This document shows, in pieces, positions 52,202 through 60,714 of a DNA stretch of 64,000 nt. Every line of letters starts with the position of its first letter. Within the stretch, counting starts at the first letter, position 1. The DNA is taken from positions 1 to 64,000 of the forward strand of contig DASYPP010000046.1 in the NCBI GenBank assembly GCA_036006525.1. Direction: 5' to 3'. Position numbers and translations under genes: made by a program. The notes beneath the pieces were generated by a model, which was not told the origin of the DNA, did not search any database, and worked only from the letters and a program-made list of their open reading frames with translations. This stretch comes from DASYPP01 sp036006525. Its GTDB lineage: Bacteria; Gemmatimonadota; Gemmatimonadetes; Gemmatimonadales; GWC2-71-9.

Positions 52202-53593
52202 TTATTGCTTTGGCGCCTTGACCCGAATGGTGGAATCAATGGTCCGGATCAGCAGCTCACCGGTTTCGTTGTCATAGCTCACATCGACCGAGCTCAAGCC
52301 GCGGACCTCGACATTGGTGTTGCCCACCATGCCCGCGAAGCGGAGATGTTGCTCGTCGGACCCGGCGATGACGGGCGGGCCGTTGGCCCGGTCCCGCTCG
52401 GCCCGGGCCAGCGTTTCCCGCAACTCCTGCACGCGTTCAGCCATTCGGGCACTCTGGGACTGGCGCAGGCTATCGACCAACGCCCGAGTGGCCGCAAGGT
52501 CGCGACGACCGTTCACACCAGATTCCCGCTCGGCGCGGAGAAGGTCCTCCCGGAGCCTCGCCGTCTCGGCATTGAGCTCCCCGTTGCGTTCCGTCTGCAT
52601 CCGATCGATTGCGCTGCGAAGTTCGTCGAGATTGGCCAGTCTGCCGGGCGGGTCGATCGCAGTCACTCTGACGGCCCGCGTGGTGCCACCCCTGCGGAAG
52701 GACCAGGTGACGGTCTGTCCGCGGTCGATGTTGCCAAAGCGCCTGCCCCCGTCGGCCGTGAGCAGGTCGGCGCCATCGATCTTCATCAGTATGTCCCCGC
52801 GCCGGAGGCCGGCGTTGTCGGCCGGGCTCTCGGGATCTACCGAGTAAATCGTAGGGTACTCGGTGAACTGCCAGACTTCGCCGTCCTCGCTGGGGCTGAC
52901 CCGGCAGTTGTGGCAACTGATTCCAAAGCCGAACCAGGCCGAAGGCGGGCTCTCAGGCGCGGGCGGGGCCATGGGGGTAGCGGGAGCACCGGCAATGACA
53001 GGAGATCGGGGGGTCCGCGGAGCGCGGTCGGCACGGGGCGGCGTCGCAATCGATGGCGTCGCTGGACCGCCCGCCATAGCAGAAGGCCCCGACGTCCGCG
53101 GAGCGCGCGCGGCGGGAGGTACGGCGAGCCGGCCCGGCCCGACCGGCGGAGCCGCCAGCGCCGTCGGCTCAGAACAATCTTCTTCAGTCTGGATCTCGAC
53201 TTCCTGGACCCGCCCGTTCCGCCGGATGGTGAGAACGACGTTCTCTCCTTCGGCGAGGTTGGCCACCTTCTCTCCAGCCGCCCGGGTCGTGATCAGGAGC
53301 CCGTCAATCGCGACAATTACGTCGCCGGCGCGCAGCTTGCCACTGGCCGCGCCGCCGGGAGTGATCGCGCTGATGACCGGCTCGCCCCGGAAACTCCAGG
53401 TCACGGCCGCATCCTTCCGGTTGAGCGTGCAATCGCAGGTGAAGCCGCTGATTCCCAGCGCACCGAAGCTGGACCAGCCGGAGCTACAGGTGGTGGCGGC
53501 CACTTCCTGGGCCATGGCCCGGGCTGCCGGCCCCAGGAGCAGGGCCAGGAGGAGGCCGGCGCTGCGGATCGAGGTAGCGATGTTTCGGTTCAT
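52202..53593 (-). CDS. Secreted protein with two PDZ-like domains
   Basis: 463 aa from the ATG at 53593 (GAGGGA 5 bp upstream). A signal peptide ends around ARAMAQ. PDZ-like domain 1 (about 60-140: ISAITPGGAASGKLRAGDVIVAIDG), a Pro/Ala-rich linker (about 145-225), PDZ-like domain 2 (about 240-315: IYSVDPESPADNAGLRRGDILMKIDG), then a coiled coil (about 325-405) and a short beta-rich tail. Cysteine pairs precede both PDZ domains (CDC; CHNC). No protease domain. Downstream of an ECF sigma/anti-sigma pair, so perhaps an envelope-stress effector or sensor. Confidence 0.8.
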   Translation of the reverse strand: MNRNIATSIRSAGLLLALLLGPAARAMAQEVAATTCSSGWSSFGALGISGFTCDCTLNRKDAAVTWSFRGEPVISAITPGGAASGKLRAGDVIVAIDGLLITTRAAGEKVANLAEGENVVLTIRRNGRVQEVEIQTEEDCSEPTALAAPPVGPGRLAVPPAARAPRTSGPSAMAGGPATPSIATPPRADRAPRTPRSPVIAGAPATPMAPPAPESPPSAWFGFGISCHNCRVSPSEDGEVWQFTEYPTIYSVDPESPADNAGLRRGDILMKIDGADLLTADGGRRFGNIDRGQTVTWSFRRGGTTRAVRVTAIDPPGRLANLDELRSAIDRMQTERNGELNAETARLREDLLRAERESGVNGRRDLAATRALVDSLRQSQSARMAERVQELRETLARAERDRANGPPVIAGSDEQHLRFAGMVGNTNVEVRGLSSVDVSYDNETGELLIRTIDSTIRVKAPKQ

Positions 53594-53611
53594 GGATTCC
53601 CTCATAGGTGT

Positions 53612-54151
53612 TCAGAACCAGACCACGCGGCGGGTACCTTCGCGAACCGCCGAAGAATCTCCGTGCTCGAGCGCCTGGAGGATGCGCACGGCGGCATGGT
53701 CATCAGGATTGAGTTTGACGATCTGGTTGGCGGCGGCGATCAGGGCGCTCAGCGCGACCTCCCGCCCCTGCACCACGTACTGGCTGTCGGTCGAAGCCGG
53801 AATCCGGGAGAGCGCCGCAATGGCTTCGGCGTAAGCCGATCCGGTGCGCTGCACCAGCGTGGCGGCCTGCATGGCGTTGTTCTGCTGCAGGTCTTTCAAC
53901 GCGTCCGCGGTCTGCCGCGTCGCAAGCCACTGGCCGGTAGCCAGGCCTCCCAGATAAAGAAGCAGCCCGGCCGCCGCCCCCACCAACAGTCGCGGCATCG
54001 CCCGCCGCGACCAGCGGGCCGGGGTGAGCACGGCTTCTCCGCGGAGGGCCTTGATGGTCCGATCCTCCAGCATCCGCGGAGGTTCGAGCTCCCGGGGCAT
54101 TCTCGCCAGCGCGTCCCGCTCCGCCGGCGTCAGTTCATCCTCGTGCGACAT
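53612..54151 (-). CDS. Probable membrane anti-sigma factor
   Basis: 179 aa from MSHEDELTPAERDAL. A cytosolic N-terminus of about 50 residues, one transmembrane helix (LLVGAAAGLLLYLGGLATGQWLA, about 55-77) and a helical periplasmic domain of about 100 residues. The topology and position (17 bp overlap with the sigma gene) are those of an anti-sigma factor, although no zinc-binding HxxxCxxC motif is present. It would hold the neighbouring ECF sigma until an envelope signal arrives. Confidence 0.7.
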   Translation of the reverse strand: MSHEDELTPAERDALARMPRELEPPRMLEDRTIKALRGEAVLTPARWSRRAMPRLLVGAAAGLLLYLGGLATGQWLATRQTADALKDLQQNNAMQAATLVQRTGSAYAEAIAALSRIPASTDSQYVVQGREVALSALIAAANQIVKLNPDDHAAVRILQALEHGDSSAVREGTRRVVWF

Positions 54152-54695
54152 CCTCGGCCTCCACGACTGGATTGAGCATGGCTCGGAGCGATCGGCGGGC
54201 GCCAAACAGCTGGCTCTTGGACGTCCCCGGCGCGATGCCGAGCGCGGTTCCGATTTCTTCGTGCGTAAAGCCTTCGAGATCGTGCATCACCAAGACCGTG
54301 CGGTATCCTTCCGGCAACCGCCGAATGGCCTGCTCCAGGTCCACCCGCTCCGGGGGTTGCGTGGCAATCCACGACGCGAGCGCCGGCGACTGCTCCCGCT
54401 CTTCCCGCCGCTTGAGCTTGCGCAACTGGTCCCGCGCCACGTTGCATCCGATCGCGGAAAGCCAGGTTCCCAGGGCGGATTCCCAGCGGAATCCGGCCAG
54501 CTCCTTCATGGCCCGGACCCAGGTCTCCTGGACCACGTCCTCGGCGTCCATTTCGGAGTAGCCCAGCAGGCGGAGCACCAGGAGGTAGAGCTTCGGGGTA
54601 TGGCGGCGATAGAGCTCCCGGAAGGCGCGCTCGTCGCCATCCTGCAAGACCGCCTGGGCCAGCTCGCGATCGGGTGTCAGACCGAATCCGTGCAC
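54135..54695 (-). CDS. ECF-family RNA polymerase sigma factor
   Basis: 186 aa. Region 2: RELYRRHTPKLYLLVLRLLGYSEMDAEDVVQETWVRAM; region 4: IRRLPEGYRTVLVMHDLEGFTHEEIGTALGIAPGTSKSQLFGARRSL. The length and lack of regions 1 and 3 mark the ECF group. First gene of the sigma/anti-sigma/PDZ unit. An octamer repeat lies upstream rather than an obvious autoregulated promoter. Confidence 0.93.
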   Translation of the reverse strand: MHGFGLTPDRELAQAVLQDGDERAFRELYRRHTPKLYLLVLRLLGYSEMDAEDVVQETWVRAMKELAGFRWESALGTWLSAIGCNVARDQLRKLKRREEREQSPALASWIATQPPERVDLEQAIRRLPEGYRTVLVMHDLEGFTHEEIGTALGIAPGTSKSQLFGARRSLRAMLNPVVEAEDVARG

Positions 54696-54758
54696 GGAGT
54701 CATCAGTGCAGATTAGTCGAACGGGAGGAATAAAGGGTTGGGCCGGTGGATTTTGAGG

Positions 54759-54855
54759 TTTAGTGACTTAGGGATTTAGGGATTTAGGGATTTAGGGATC
54801 GGGGGGCGGGACGGCCTTCATTCATTCAATCACCAAATCTCTAAATCACTAAATA
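54759..54855. repeat. GATTTAGG octamer inverted repeat
   Basis: The left arm has three successive GATTTAGG units preceded by GTTTAGTGACTTAGG; the right arm is CACCAAATCTCTAAATCACTAAATAC. The arms are inverted copies around a G-rich centre (GGGGGGCGGG). It lies between the ECF sigma gene and the tmRNA terminator, both read leftward on the minus strand. Confidence 0.75.
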
Positions 54856-54880
54856 CAAAACCCCCTGACCTTACGTCAGG
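54855..54880 (-). terminator. tmRNA terminator
   Basis: Minus strand CCTGAC-GTAAG-GTCAGG followed by GGGTTTTG, 10 bp after the mature 3' end of tmRNA. The stem is short (6 bp) but correctly placed. Confidence 0.55.
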
Positions 54881-54889
54881 AGGTTAGCA

Positions 54890-55251
54890 TGGAGGCGCAG
54901 GGAATCGAACCCTGGTCCGAGTAAGGCTCCAGAACCACGTCTACGTGCGTAGGCTCATCTTCTTGCTTCGTCCACCGGCCGGTAACAAGCCAACCTTCCG
55001 GCGGATCAGCTCCTGAGATCTCGCTCGCCATGGCGGAGCACCATGGTTTGCCAGCCCGGATTTGCGATTCCGCGGAAGCGCCCCAGGCGGGCTCTTCGCG
55101 TGGAAGGCGCGTGAAGCGAGCGTTAGCTCAGCTTACGCGGCCAGTGCCAGGTTAGAATTGGCAGTTGAATCTTTCCAAGTGGTTTTACCAGGGACCTGGA
55201 CCTGGGCACGCTGCGATTCCTTCTTCAAACCCGTCGAAGCCGATCGCCCCC
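54890..55251 (-). ncRNA. ssrA: Transfer-messenger RNA
   Basis: 362 nt. The 5' end GGGGGCGATCGGCTTCGACG pairs with the 3' end CGCCTCC to form the acceptor stem; the T arm GGTTCGATTCC precedes it, and CCA is not encoded. The tag reading frame (55162-55133) starts at GCC and encodes ANSNLALAA before TAA, a normal proteolysis tag ending in LAA. The stretch between contains the expected pseudoknot-rich regions. It rescues stalled ribosomes together with SmpB, which is not in this window. A 249 bp plus-strand ORF across it is spurious. Confidence 0.95.
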
Positions 55252-55261
55252 GGGTGACTAA

Positions 55262-55290
55262 AAGTAGTCGTGGAGACACCCCTTTTCAAC
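55262..55290 (-). promoter_or_regulatory. ssrA promoter
   Basis: Minus strand TTGAAA (55290-55285), 17 bp spacer, TACTTT (55267-55262), placing transcription start a few bases before the mature tmRNA 5' end at 55251. Confidence 0.7.
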
Positions 55291-55310
55291 CTCACGACCA
55301 CAACTGCTAA

Positions 55311-55374
55311 CGCAAAGGCGCGAAGTCGCAAAGCATTATTCCAATTGGTTCTTTGCGCCTTGGCGTGTTTGCGT
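55311..55374. repeat. CGCAAAG-type inverted repeat
   Basis: ACGCAAAGGCGCGAAGTCGC followed by AAAG, an A/T-rich loop (CATTATTCCAATTGGTT), and CTTTGCGCCTTGGCGTGTTT followed by GCGT. The arms are imperfect inverted copies. It occupies the space between the ssrA promoter and the end of the GGDEF gene. Confidence 0.75.
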
Positions 55375-55418
55375 CGGTCATTCGTTGTCGTCCCGGCACG
55401 ACCCAGGTAAGCAGAGGC

Positions 55419-56822
55419 TCAGGAACCCGCCATCGCCACCATGTTGCGGCCACCGTTCTTCGCCTTATAGAGCGCCGCGTCGGCCTGGGCCGGCAGGTTT
55501 TGCAGGCTCTTGCTCGTTTCGGGACACGCCGACACGCCGTAGGAGGCGGTCAGCGGCCACTGCGATCCCTGCCACAGGAACATTCCCGGGCCCACCAACG
55601 ACTGCCGAATCCGGTTGGCGATGTCCATTGCTACCGCTGCCGAGGCATCGGGCAGCCAAATGGCGAACTCCTCCCCGCCGATCCGGGCCGCGGTATCGCT
55701 GGTCCGGATGTGCTCTCTGATGAGCCCGGCGAAGTGCACCAGGGCCGCATCGCCGGCCGGATGCCCCAGGCTGTCATTCAGCGCCTTGAAACGATCCAGG
55801 TCGGCATAGATCAGCGCACCCTTTCCGCTGCCCATTTTGGCCATTTCGCTCTCGAACCCGCGCCGATTCTTGAGCCCGGTGAGCGGATCGGTCGTGGCGG
55901 ACTGGTGCAGCTCGTGCACCACCTTGGATGTCGTCAGCGCAGTCTCCATGTCGCGAATGGCCTCGGTGACATCCGCGAGTGCCTGGCTTCCCAGGGATTG
56001 GCCCCGGGCCGGCCAGAAAACAGCCGCACCGATCCGGGCCGACTCGGGGCCGATCGCGACCACCTGTGAAGCGGTCGAGCGCCGCCGGTCGTTCACCGTG
56101 GTTCCCAGCGGATCCAGGGCGGTGAGCAACACGGATTCCTCGCCTTTCAACACCCTCATGGTCGGGCTGGCCGCGTCCACCGAGCTCAGCTTCCTTCGCG
56201 AATCAGCCTGGGGAGAGAGCGCCATGACCTGGGGGCCGCCCGGGAGATTGATCACGATGGCTGCCGCCGATCCCGTCAACCGCTCCAATTGCACGGCCAA
56301 TCCCATGGTCACCCGCTCCAGCGGTTCCACCGGCGACTTGGATTCCCGGGTGGGAAGCAACCCATGATGGAACAGCAAGGCATCGGCGAGATTCCGGAGT
56401 TCCGACGTCGCACCTCCCACCGTGGCAGCACTCGCCGAGGGTGGCAGCAACATGGCGCCCAGCGAGCCGGGCCGACTCACGTAGACCAGGGTTCCAGAGT
56501 TGACCCGCTCCACGCCCTCGGTCTCCTGTCCCGTGAGCAACATGAGTTTTTGCTCCAGTCCGGCCAGGTCCTCGGCCCGGAGGGAGCCGTCAACGTGCCT
56601 GGCCACCAGGGCCTGCTCGGCTCCCACGCCTTCGATCGCCCACACGGCCATCGCGTGGTAGGCGGTGCCCAGCCAGCGCAGTCCGGGATCGGGCAGCACT
56701 CGGGTCGCGGGATCCAGCGGACCGGGCACCCACTTCGGCTGGGCGACGGGCTTGCGGCGCCCCAGGAAGAAGCCGGCGGCCGCGGCGACCAGCACCAGAA
56801 TGAGCCACGCGATGATTGGCAT
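55419..56822 (-). CDS. Membrane-anchored diguanylate cyclase (GGDEF)
   Basis: 467 aa. One N-terminal transmembrane helix (3-21), a GAF-like central region (about 150-290), then a GGDEF domain (about 300-465): TTDPLTGLKNRRGFE, IYADLDRFKALNDSLGHPAGD and an intact active site RIGGEEFAIWLP. The RxxD inhibitory site is absent in the five residues before GGEEF (TAARI). It makes c-di-GMP, which could be relevant to the HD-GYP-like protein at 5796. The ATG shares one base with the corA stop. Confidence 0.9.
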   Translation of the reverse strand: MPIIAWLILVLVAAAAGFFLGRRKPVAQPKWVPGPLDPATRVLPDPGLRWLGTAYHAMAVWAIEGVGAEQALVARHVDGSLRAEDLAGLEQKLMLLTGQETEGVERVNSGTLVYVSRPGSLGAMLLPPSASAATVGGATSELRNLADALLFHHGLLPTRESKSPVEPLERVTMGLAVQLERLTGSAAAIVINLPGGPQVMALSPQADSRRKLSSVDAASPTMRVLKGEESVLLTALDPLGTTVNDRRRSTASQVVAIGPESARIGAAVFWPARGQSLGSQALADVTEAIRDMETALTTSKVVHELHQSATTDPLTGLKNRRGFESEMAKMGSGKGALIYADLDRFKALNDSLGHPAGDAALVHFAGLIREHIRTSDTAARIGGEEFAIWLPDASAAVAMDIANRIRQSLVGPGMFLWQGSQWPLTASYGVSACPETSKSLQNLPAQADAALYKAKNGGRNMVAMAGS

Positions 56823-57745
56823 CAGGTCGGTGGGCGGCGGAGCCAGCCGCGGCGGCGGAACCAGATGAAAATGACCAGGCTGATGCCCAGCATCAGGAGC
56901 ATCACACCGGGATAGCCCCAGCGCTTGGTCAACTCCGGCATGAACGAGAAGTTCATGCCGTAAATCCCGACGATGAACGTGAGTGGCAGGAAAAAGGCCG
57001 AGAACACCGTCAACACCCGCATGACCTCGTTGGTCCGGTGCGACGCCATCGCCAGGTGGATGCTGAGCAGGTTATTCACCTCTTCCAGGAGCTCGTCGGC
57101 ATAGAAGTGATAGCTCTGGACGTTCTCTTCCACATCCTGAAACAGCGGCGCATTGCGCTCGAAGGGCGGAGCCATTTTGTGGACCACGCCGATAGTAAGC
57201 CATAACATCCGTTTGATCAGGCTCACCCGCCGTTTCAACACGTGGATCCTCTGCAGTGAGGGGCTCATCTGCTGCCGGTTGAACAGCGCCGCCTCGAACT
57301 CGCTGATGGTGTTTTCTGATTCGTCCAGCGGCTTCTCGTAGCTGCTGGCCACGGCGTTCATGAGATCGGTCAAAACGTAAGAAAGCCGGATCTCCCGGGT
57401 CCGCGCCCGGAGCACGTGCTGTTCCCGGAGCTGGGCCAGGAAGGGCTGGTCCTTACGATGGATCGAGATGAAGAACTTGTCGCCGTAGAACACCGCGATC
57501 TTGCGAGTCAACTCCTGGACCGTTTCCCCTTCCGCCGGGGCCGTCTCGTCGAAGGCCCGGAGGATGATGAACGAGGTGTCGCCGAACCTTTCATACTTGG
57601 GCAGGTGCTCCGGATCCAGGCAATCGAGCACCGCCGTGGCGTGCAGGTTGTAGGTCTGGGCAATCTGGTCCAGCTCTTCCCTTTCAGGATTGACGACATC
57701 GATCCAGCAGAAGCCGGATTTCCCGGTCAGGACGGTGTTGATCAT
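56822..57745 (-). CDS. corA: CorA-family Mg2+/Co2+ channel
   Basis: 307 aa. A large cytosolic N-terminal funnel, then two C-terminal transmembrane helices with the signature IYGMNFSFMPEL (GMN near 273) in the pore. WIDVVNPEREELDQIA and the long helix region (HVLKRRVSLIKRMLW) are typical. Imports Mg2+ under voltage. mgtE at 61204 provides a second Mg2+ channel in the same window. Overlaps larB by 4 bp. Confidence 0.94.
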   Translation of the reverse strand: MINTVLTGKSGFCWIDVVNPEREELDQIAQTYNLHATAVLDCLDPEHLPKYERFGDTSFIILRAFDETAPAEGETVQELTRKIAVFYGDKFFISIHRKDQPFLAQLREQHVLRARTREIRLSYVLTDLMNAVASSYEKPLDESENTISEFEAALFNRQQMSPSLQRIHVLKRRVSLIKRMLWLTIGVVHKMAPPFERNAPLFQDVEENVQSYHFYADELLEEVNNLLSIHLAMASHRTNEVMRVLTVFSAFFLPLTFIVGIYGMNFSFMPELTKRWGYPGVMLLMLGISLVIFIWFRRRGWLRRPPT

Positions 57746-58512
57746 GCCGCACCGCCGGTCGGGAGACCCTTGAGGATCCGGAAGGCGGCGACCGCGGCAC
57801 CGAAACCATTATCGATATTCATCACGGCGACCCCGGCCGCGCAGGAGTTGAGCATGGCGAGCAGGGCCGAAATGCCCCCGAACGAGGCTCCGTACCCCAC
57901 CGAGGTAGGCACGGCAATCACCGGGACTGGTACCAGGCCACCCACCACGCTCGGCAAGGCTCCCTCCATTCCCGCCACGACGATGATCACCGCCGCCCGG
58001 CGCAGTTGCTCGCTGGCGGCCAGCAGCCGGTGCAGCCCGGCAACTCCGACATCGACCAGCCGCTCCACCGGCAATCCGCAGGCGAGTGCCACTTCGACCG
58101 CTTCTTCAGCCACGGGTAAATCGCTGGTTCCGGCCGAGACCACAAGGAGGGGGGAGCCGATCGCAGGTTTAGCCGGCTCGGCAGGAAGCACCACGGTGCG
58201 GGCCAAATGGTTCCACCGCGCCTGGGGGAAGCGGGCAATGACTTGCCTGGCTTGGTCTTCCGAGATCCGGGTGCCCAGAAACCCGCCGTCGGCCTGCTGC
58301 AGCCGCTCCAGGATGGTGATGACCTGCTCGGGAGCCTTGCCCTCACAGTACACCACCTCGGGGAGACCCTGCCGCAGCGCGCGGTGGTGGTCTACCTTCG
58401 CGAACGAAAGCTCTTCAAAGGGAAAATGGGCCAGCCGTTCGAGGGCCGCCTCCGGAGCGAGCCGGCCGGCGGCCACGTCGGCCAGCAGCGCTTCCAGCTG
58501 GGGGCGATTCAC
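57742..58512 (-). CDS. larB: LarB, pyridinium carboxylase/hydrolase of the nickel-pincer cofactor
   Basis: 256 aa. The N-terminal 100 residues are LarB-specific (FPFEELSFAKVDHHRALRQGLPEVVYCEGK) and the C-terminal half is PurE-like (VVSAGTSDLPVAEEA, DVGVAGLHRLL, VAGMEGALPSVVGGLVPVPVIAVPTSVGYGASFGG). LarB carboxylates nicotinate adenine dinucleotide, the first step to the lactate-racemase cofactor. No larA, larC or larE is seen here; they may be elsewhere. Overlaps dusB and corA by 4 bp each. Confidence 0.92.
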   Translation of the reverse strand: MNRPQLEALLADVAAGRLAPEAALERLAHFPFEELSFAKVDHHRALRQGLPEVVYCEGKAPEQVITILERLQQADGGFLGTRISEDQARQVIARFPQARWNHLARTVVLPAEPAKPAIGSPLLVVSAGTSDLPVAEEAVEVALACGLPVERLVDVGVAGLHRLLAASEQLRRAAVIIVVAGMEGALPSVVGGLVPVPVIAVPTSVGYGASFGGISALLAMLNSCAAGVAVMNIDNGFGAAVAAFRILKGLPTGGAA

Positions 58513-59492
58513 GCCACCCGGGCGGCCGGCTCGAGATAGTGCTCGAAGATGGCCTCGGCTTCGGCCATGGATTCAACCTGGAAAAGCCGTTCCCTGAGTG
58601 AGGAAGCGTCCGGCAATCCCCTGGTGTACCAACCAAGGTGTTTGCGGAACTCGATCACGGTCTTCCTGGTGTCGCCCTGGAGTCGCTGGGCCAGCCGGGC
58701 ATGGTCCAGGGCGAGCGCGAACCGCGCCTCGGCATCGGGCGCCGGCAGCGGGGTGCGGCCCGAGAGTAAGGCGCGTCCATCCCGGAAGATCCACGGATTG
58801 CCGAAGGATCCGCGTCCGATCATGATCGCGGCGCAGCCGGTATGCTCCCGCATCCGGAGCACATCCATCGCACTCTGCACGTCGCCGTTTCCGATGACCG
58901 GGATGTCGAGGGCCTCGACCACCCGGGCGATCTCGTCCCAGCTCGCCTTGCCGGCGAACATCTGGGTGCGGGTGCGGGCATGGAGAGTGAACGCCTTCGC
59001 CCCGGCGTCCTGCATCCGGAGCGCGATTCCCACCGGGTCCCGGGTCTCCTCGCTCCAGCCGCTTCGGGTCTTGACGGTAATGGGCAGGTGGGTCGCGGCG
59101 ACGGCGCGGCGGATGATCTGGTCCACCAGATCGAGATCCCGAAGGCAGCCGCTGCCGCCGTTCCTCTGGACCACTTTCTTGACCGGGCAACCGAAGTTGA
59201 TGTCGATGAACTCGGGTTGGTAAACCTCGGTGACGATGGCCGCCGCCCGTTCCATGGCGCCGGGATCGGCCCCATAGATCTGTACTCCGATGGGCCGTTC
59301 CAACGGCTCGAACTCCGCCCCTTCCAGCGTCCGTCGAATGCCCCGCCGAATGGCCTCCGCCGACAGGAACTCGGTCATGAGGATGTCCGCGCCCATGCGA
59401 CGGCAGATCTGCCGGAAGGGTGCTTCGGACACCCCGGCCATGGGGGCGAGAATGAGAGGGCATGGTGACCCGGACCAATAGGGCAACTTCAT
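58509..59492 (-). CDS. dusB: tRNA-dihydrouridine synthase
   Basis: 327 aa flavoenzyme reducing uridines in the tRNA D loop. APMAGVSEAPFRQICRRMGADILMTEFLSA, DINFGCPVKKVVQRNGGSGCL with the catalytic Cys near 102, KTRSGW, TLHARTRTQMFAGKASWDEI and GNGDVQS are Dus motifs; the set fits DusB best. First gene of the dusB-larB-corA-GGDEF run, whose members overlap. Divergent from the membrane protein at 59598. Confidence 0.93.
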   Translation of the reverse strand: MKLPYWSGSPCPLILAPMAGVSEAPFRQICRRMGADILMTEFLSAEAIRRGIRRTLEGAEFEPLERPIGVQIYGADPGAMERAAAIVTEVYQPEFIDINFGCPVKKVVQRNGGSGCLRDLDLVDQIIRRAVAATHLPITVKTRSGWSEETRDPVGIALRMQDAGAKAFTLHARTRTQMFAGKASWDEIARVVEALDIPVIGNGDVQSAMDVLRMREHTGCAAIMIGRGSFGNPWIFRDGRALLSGRTPLPAPDAEARFALALDHARLAQRLQGDTRKTVIEFRKHLGWYTRGLPDASSLRERLFQVESMAEAEAIFEHYLEPAARVA

Positions 59493-59597
59493 GCGCTGAA
59501 GTTACTTGGGGCTCCATGAGACGGCAATGGAGGCGGCTTTTCACCGTCTCGTAAGCCCGGTCACGGGCTGGAAGGCCGGATCGTGTTACACTGTCCG

Positions 59598-60647
59598 ATG
59601 CGCCGTCATCTTTCACTCGTCCTGGCCACCTTGTTCATCGTGCTCGGGGCTTTTGTGATGCCGGTCGTCTACCTGCTGTGGATGGTGCAGCAGCCGGAGC
59701 TGGTCCCCCGCACCATCGATCCCACGACCCTCTACGCCATGACCATTCCCGGCGTCGTTATCGAGCTGGAAAAGGACCATGGCATCCGGGCCCTCGACGG
59801 GACGGCCCTGGAGCTGGACCGGACCGACCTGACCCGCATCATCACCGGCAGCTTTTCGGAGCAGGATGTCATCCGCAAGGCCGAAGCGATCGTGCATACC
59901 ATCGGGACCACCATGGACCAGGCGCCGCGAGACACCTTCCAATTCTATATCAACATCAAGACCGAGCGGCCCGTGGTGCAGCAATACCTGAAGGACTATT
60001 TCCGGCACAAACTGGCCGCCCGGCCGGAATGCACCATGGGGAGGGTCACCGGCCTGGCGTGGATGGGACTGCAGAAACTCTTCGGCAAACGGATCAGCGA
60101 GGAGGAACAGCTCCGCCGGCTGCCCCGCTGCCGCGGACCCCGGGAGATCCAGGATGCCATCATGAAGGCGGTCTCGGCCCGGCTGGACCGGAGTGAGGGA
60201 AAAGGCAGCGATTCGATAAAGGTGCGGCCGGCGTTCAACCCGCAAACCCATCTCCTGGTTCGCCGTCTCCTCGATGTGGGGCGGGCGGGGGCCTGGCTGT
60301 TTCCCGTGCTGCCGCTGCTCCTGGGGGGGATCGTCCTGCTGAGCTGGAAGGACCGGCGCCACTGCTACGCCCGGATCGCGGCGCCGCTCCTGATCACCTC
60401 GCTGCTGCTGGTGCTCATCTTCCTGCCGGTCTACTTCTTCGACCTGGACCTCTACGGCGCCGTATTCAAGGTGAAGATGGTCGCGGTGTCCGAAGGCACC
60501 AACAGCTGGCTCCAGGTCATGTTCTACGTGGTCAAGGTGATGCTGCGGCGGGCATCCTACAATCTCCTGGTCTTCGGCGGCATTTTGCTCCTCCTGGGGC
60601 TGGTGATGACCCGCCAGCATCAGCGCTGCGAGGTGCCGGCAAATTGA
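59598..60647 (+). CDS. Membrane protein of unknown function
   Basis: 349 aa from ATG 59598 (a GTG 15 bp upstream is an alternative). N-terminal hydrophobic helix (about 4-28), a soluble domain of about 180 residues (30-215), and three to four C-terminal transmembrane helices (about 228-248, 260-285, 315-342). The soluble part has charged helices and a Cys (PECTMG). I recognise no family. Divergent from dusB and 67 bp upstream of ptsN. Confidence 0.65.
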   Translation: MRRHLSLVLATLFIVLGAFVMPVVYLLWMVQQPELVPRTIDPTTLYAMTIPGVVIELEKDHGIRALDGTALELDRTDLTRIITGSFSEQDVIRKAEAIVHTIGTTMDQAPRDTFQFYINIKTERPVVQQYLKDYFRHKLAARPECTMGRVTGLAWMGLQKLFGKRISEEEQLRRLPRCRGPREIQDAIMKAVSARLDRSEGKGSDSIKVRPAFNPQTHLLVRRLLDVGRAGAWLFPVLPLLLGGIVLLSWKDRRHCYARIAAPLLITSLLLVLIFLPVYFFDLDLYGAVFKVKMVAVSEGTNSWLQVMFYVVKVMLRRASYNLLVFGGILLLLGLVMTRQHQRCEVPAN

Positions 60648-60714
60648 CAGTCCTTCCCGGTGCGGATAAGGTTCACCCGCCTTCCGATTTGCCACCAGAC
60701 ACCGGAAACGACGA

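Noticed and set aside
52157..54175. A 672-codon open frame on the plus strand
   Set aside because: Antisense to the PDZ and anti-sigma genes; low-complexity Arg/Gly/Pro composition with no domain.
55062..55310. 82-codon ORF on the plus strand
   Set aside because: Overlaps ssrA in antisense; explained by the tmRNA gene.
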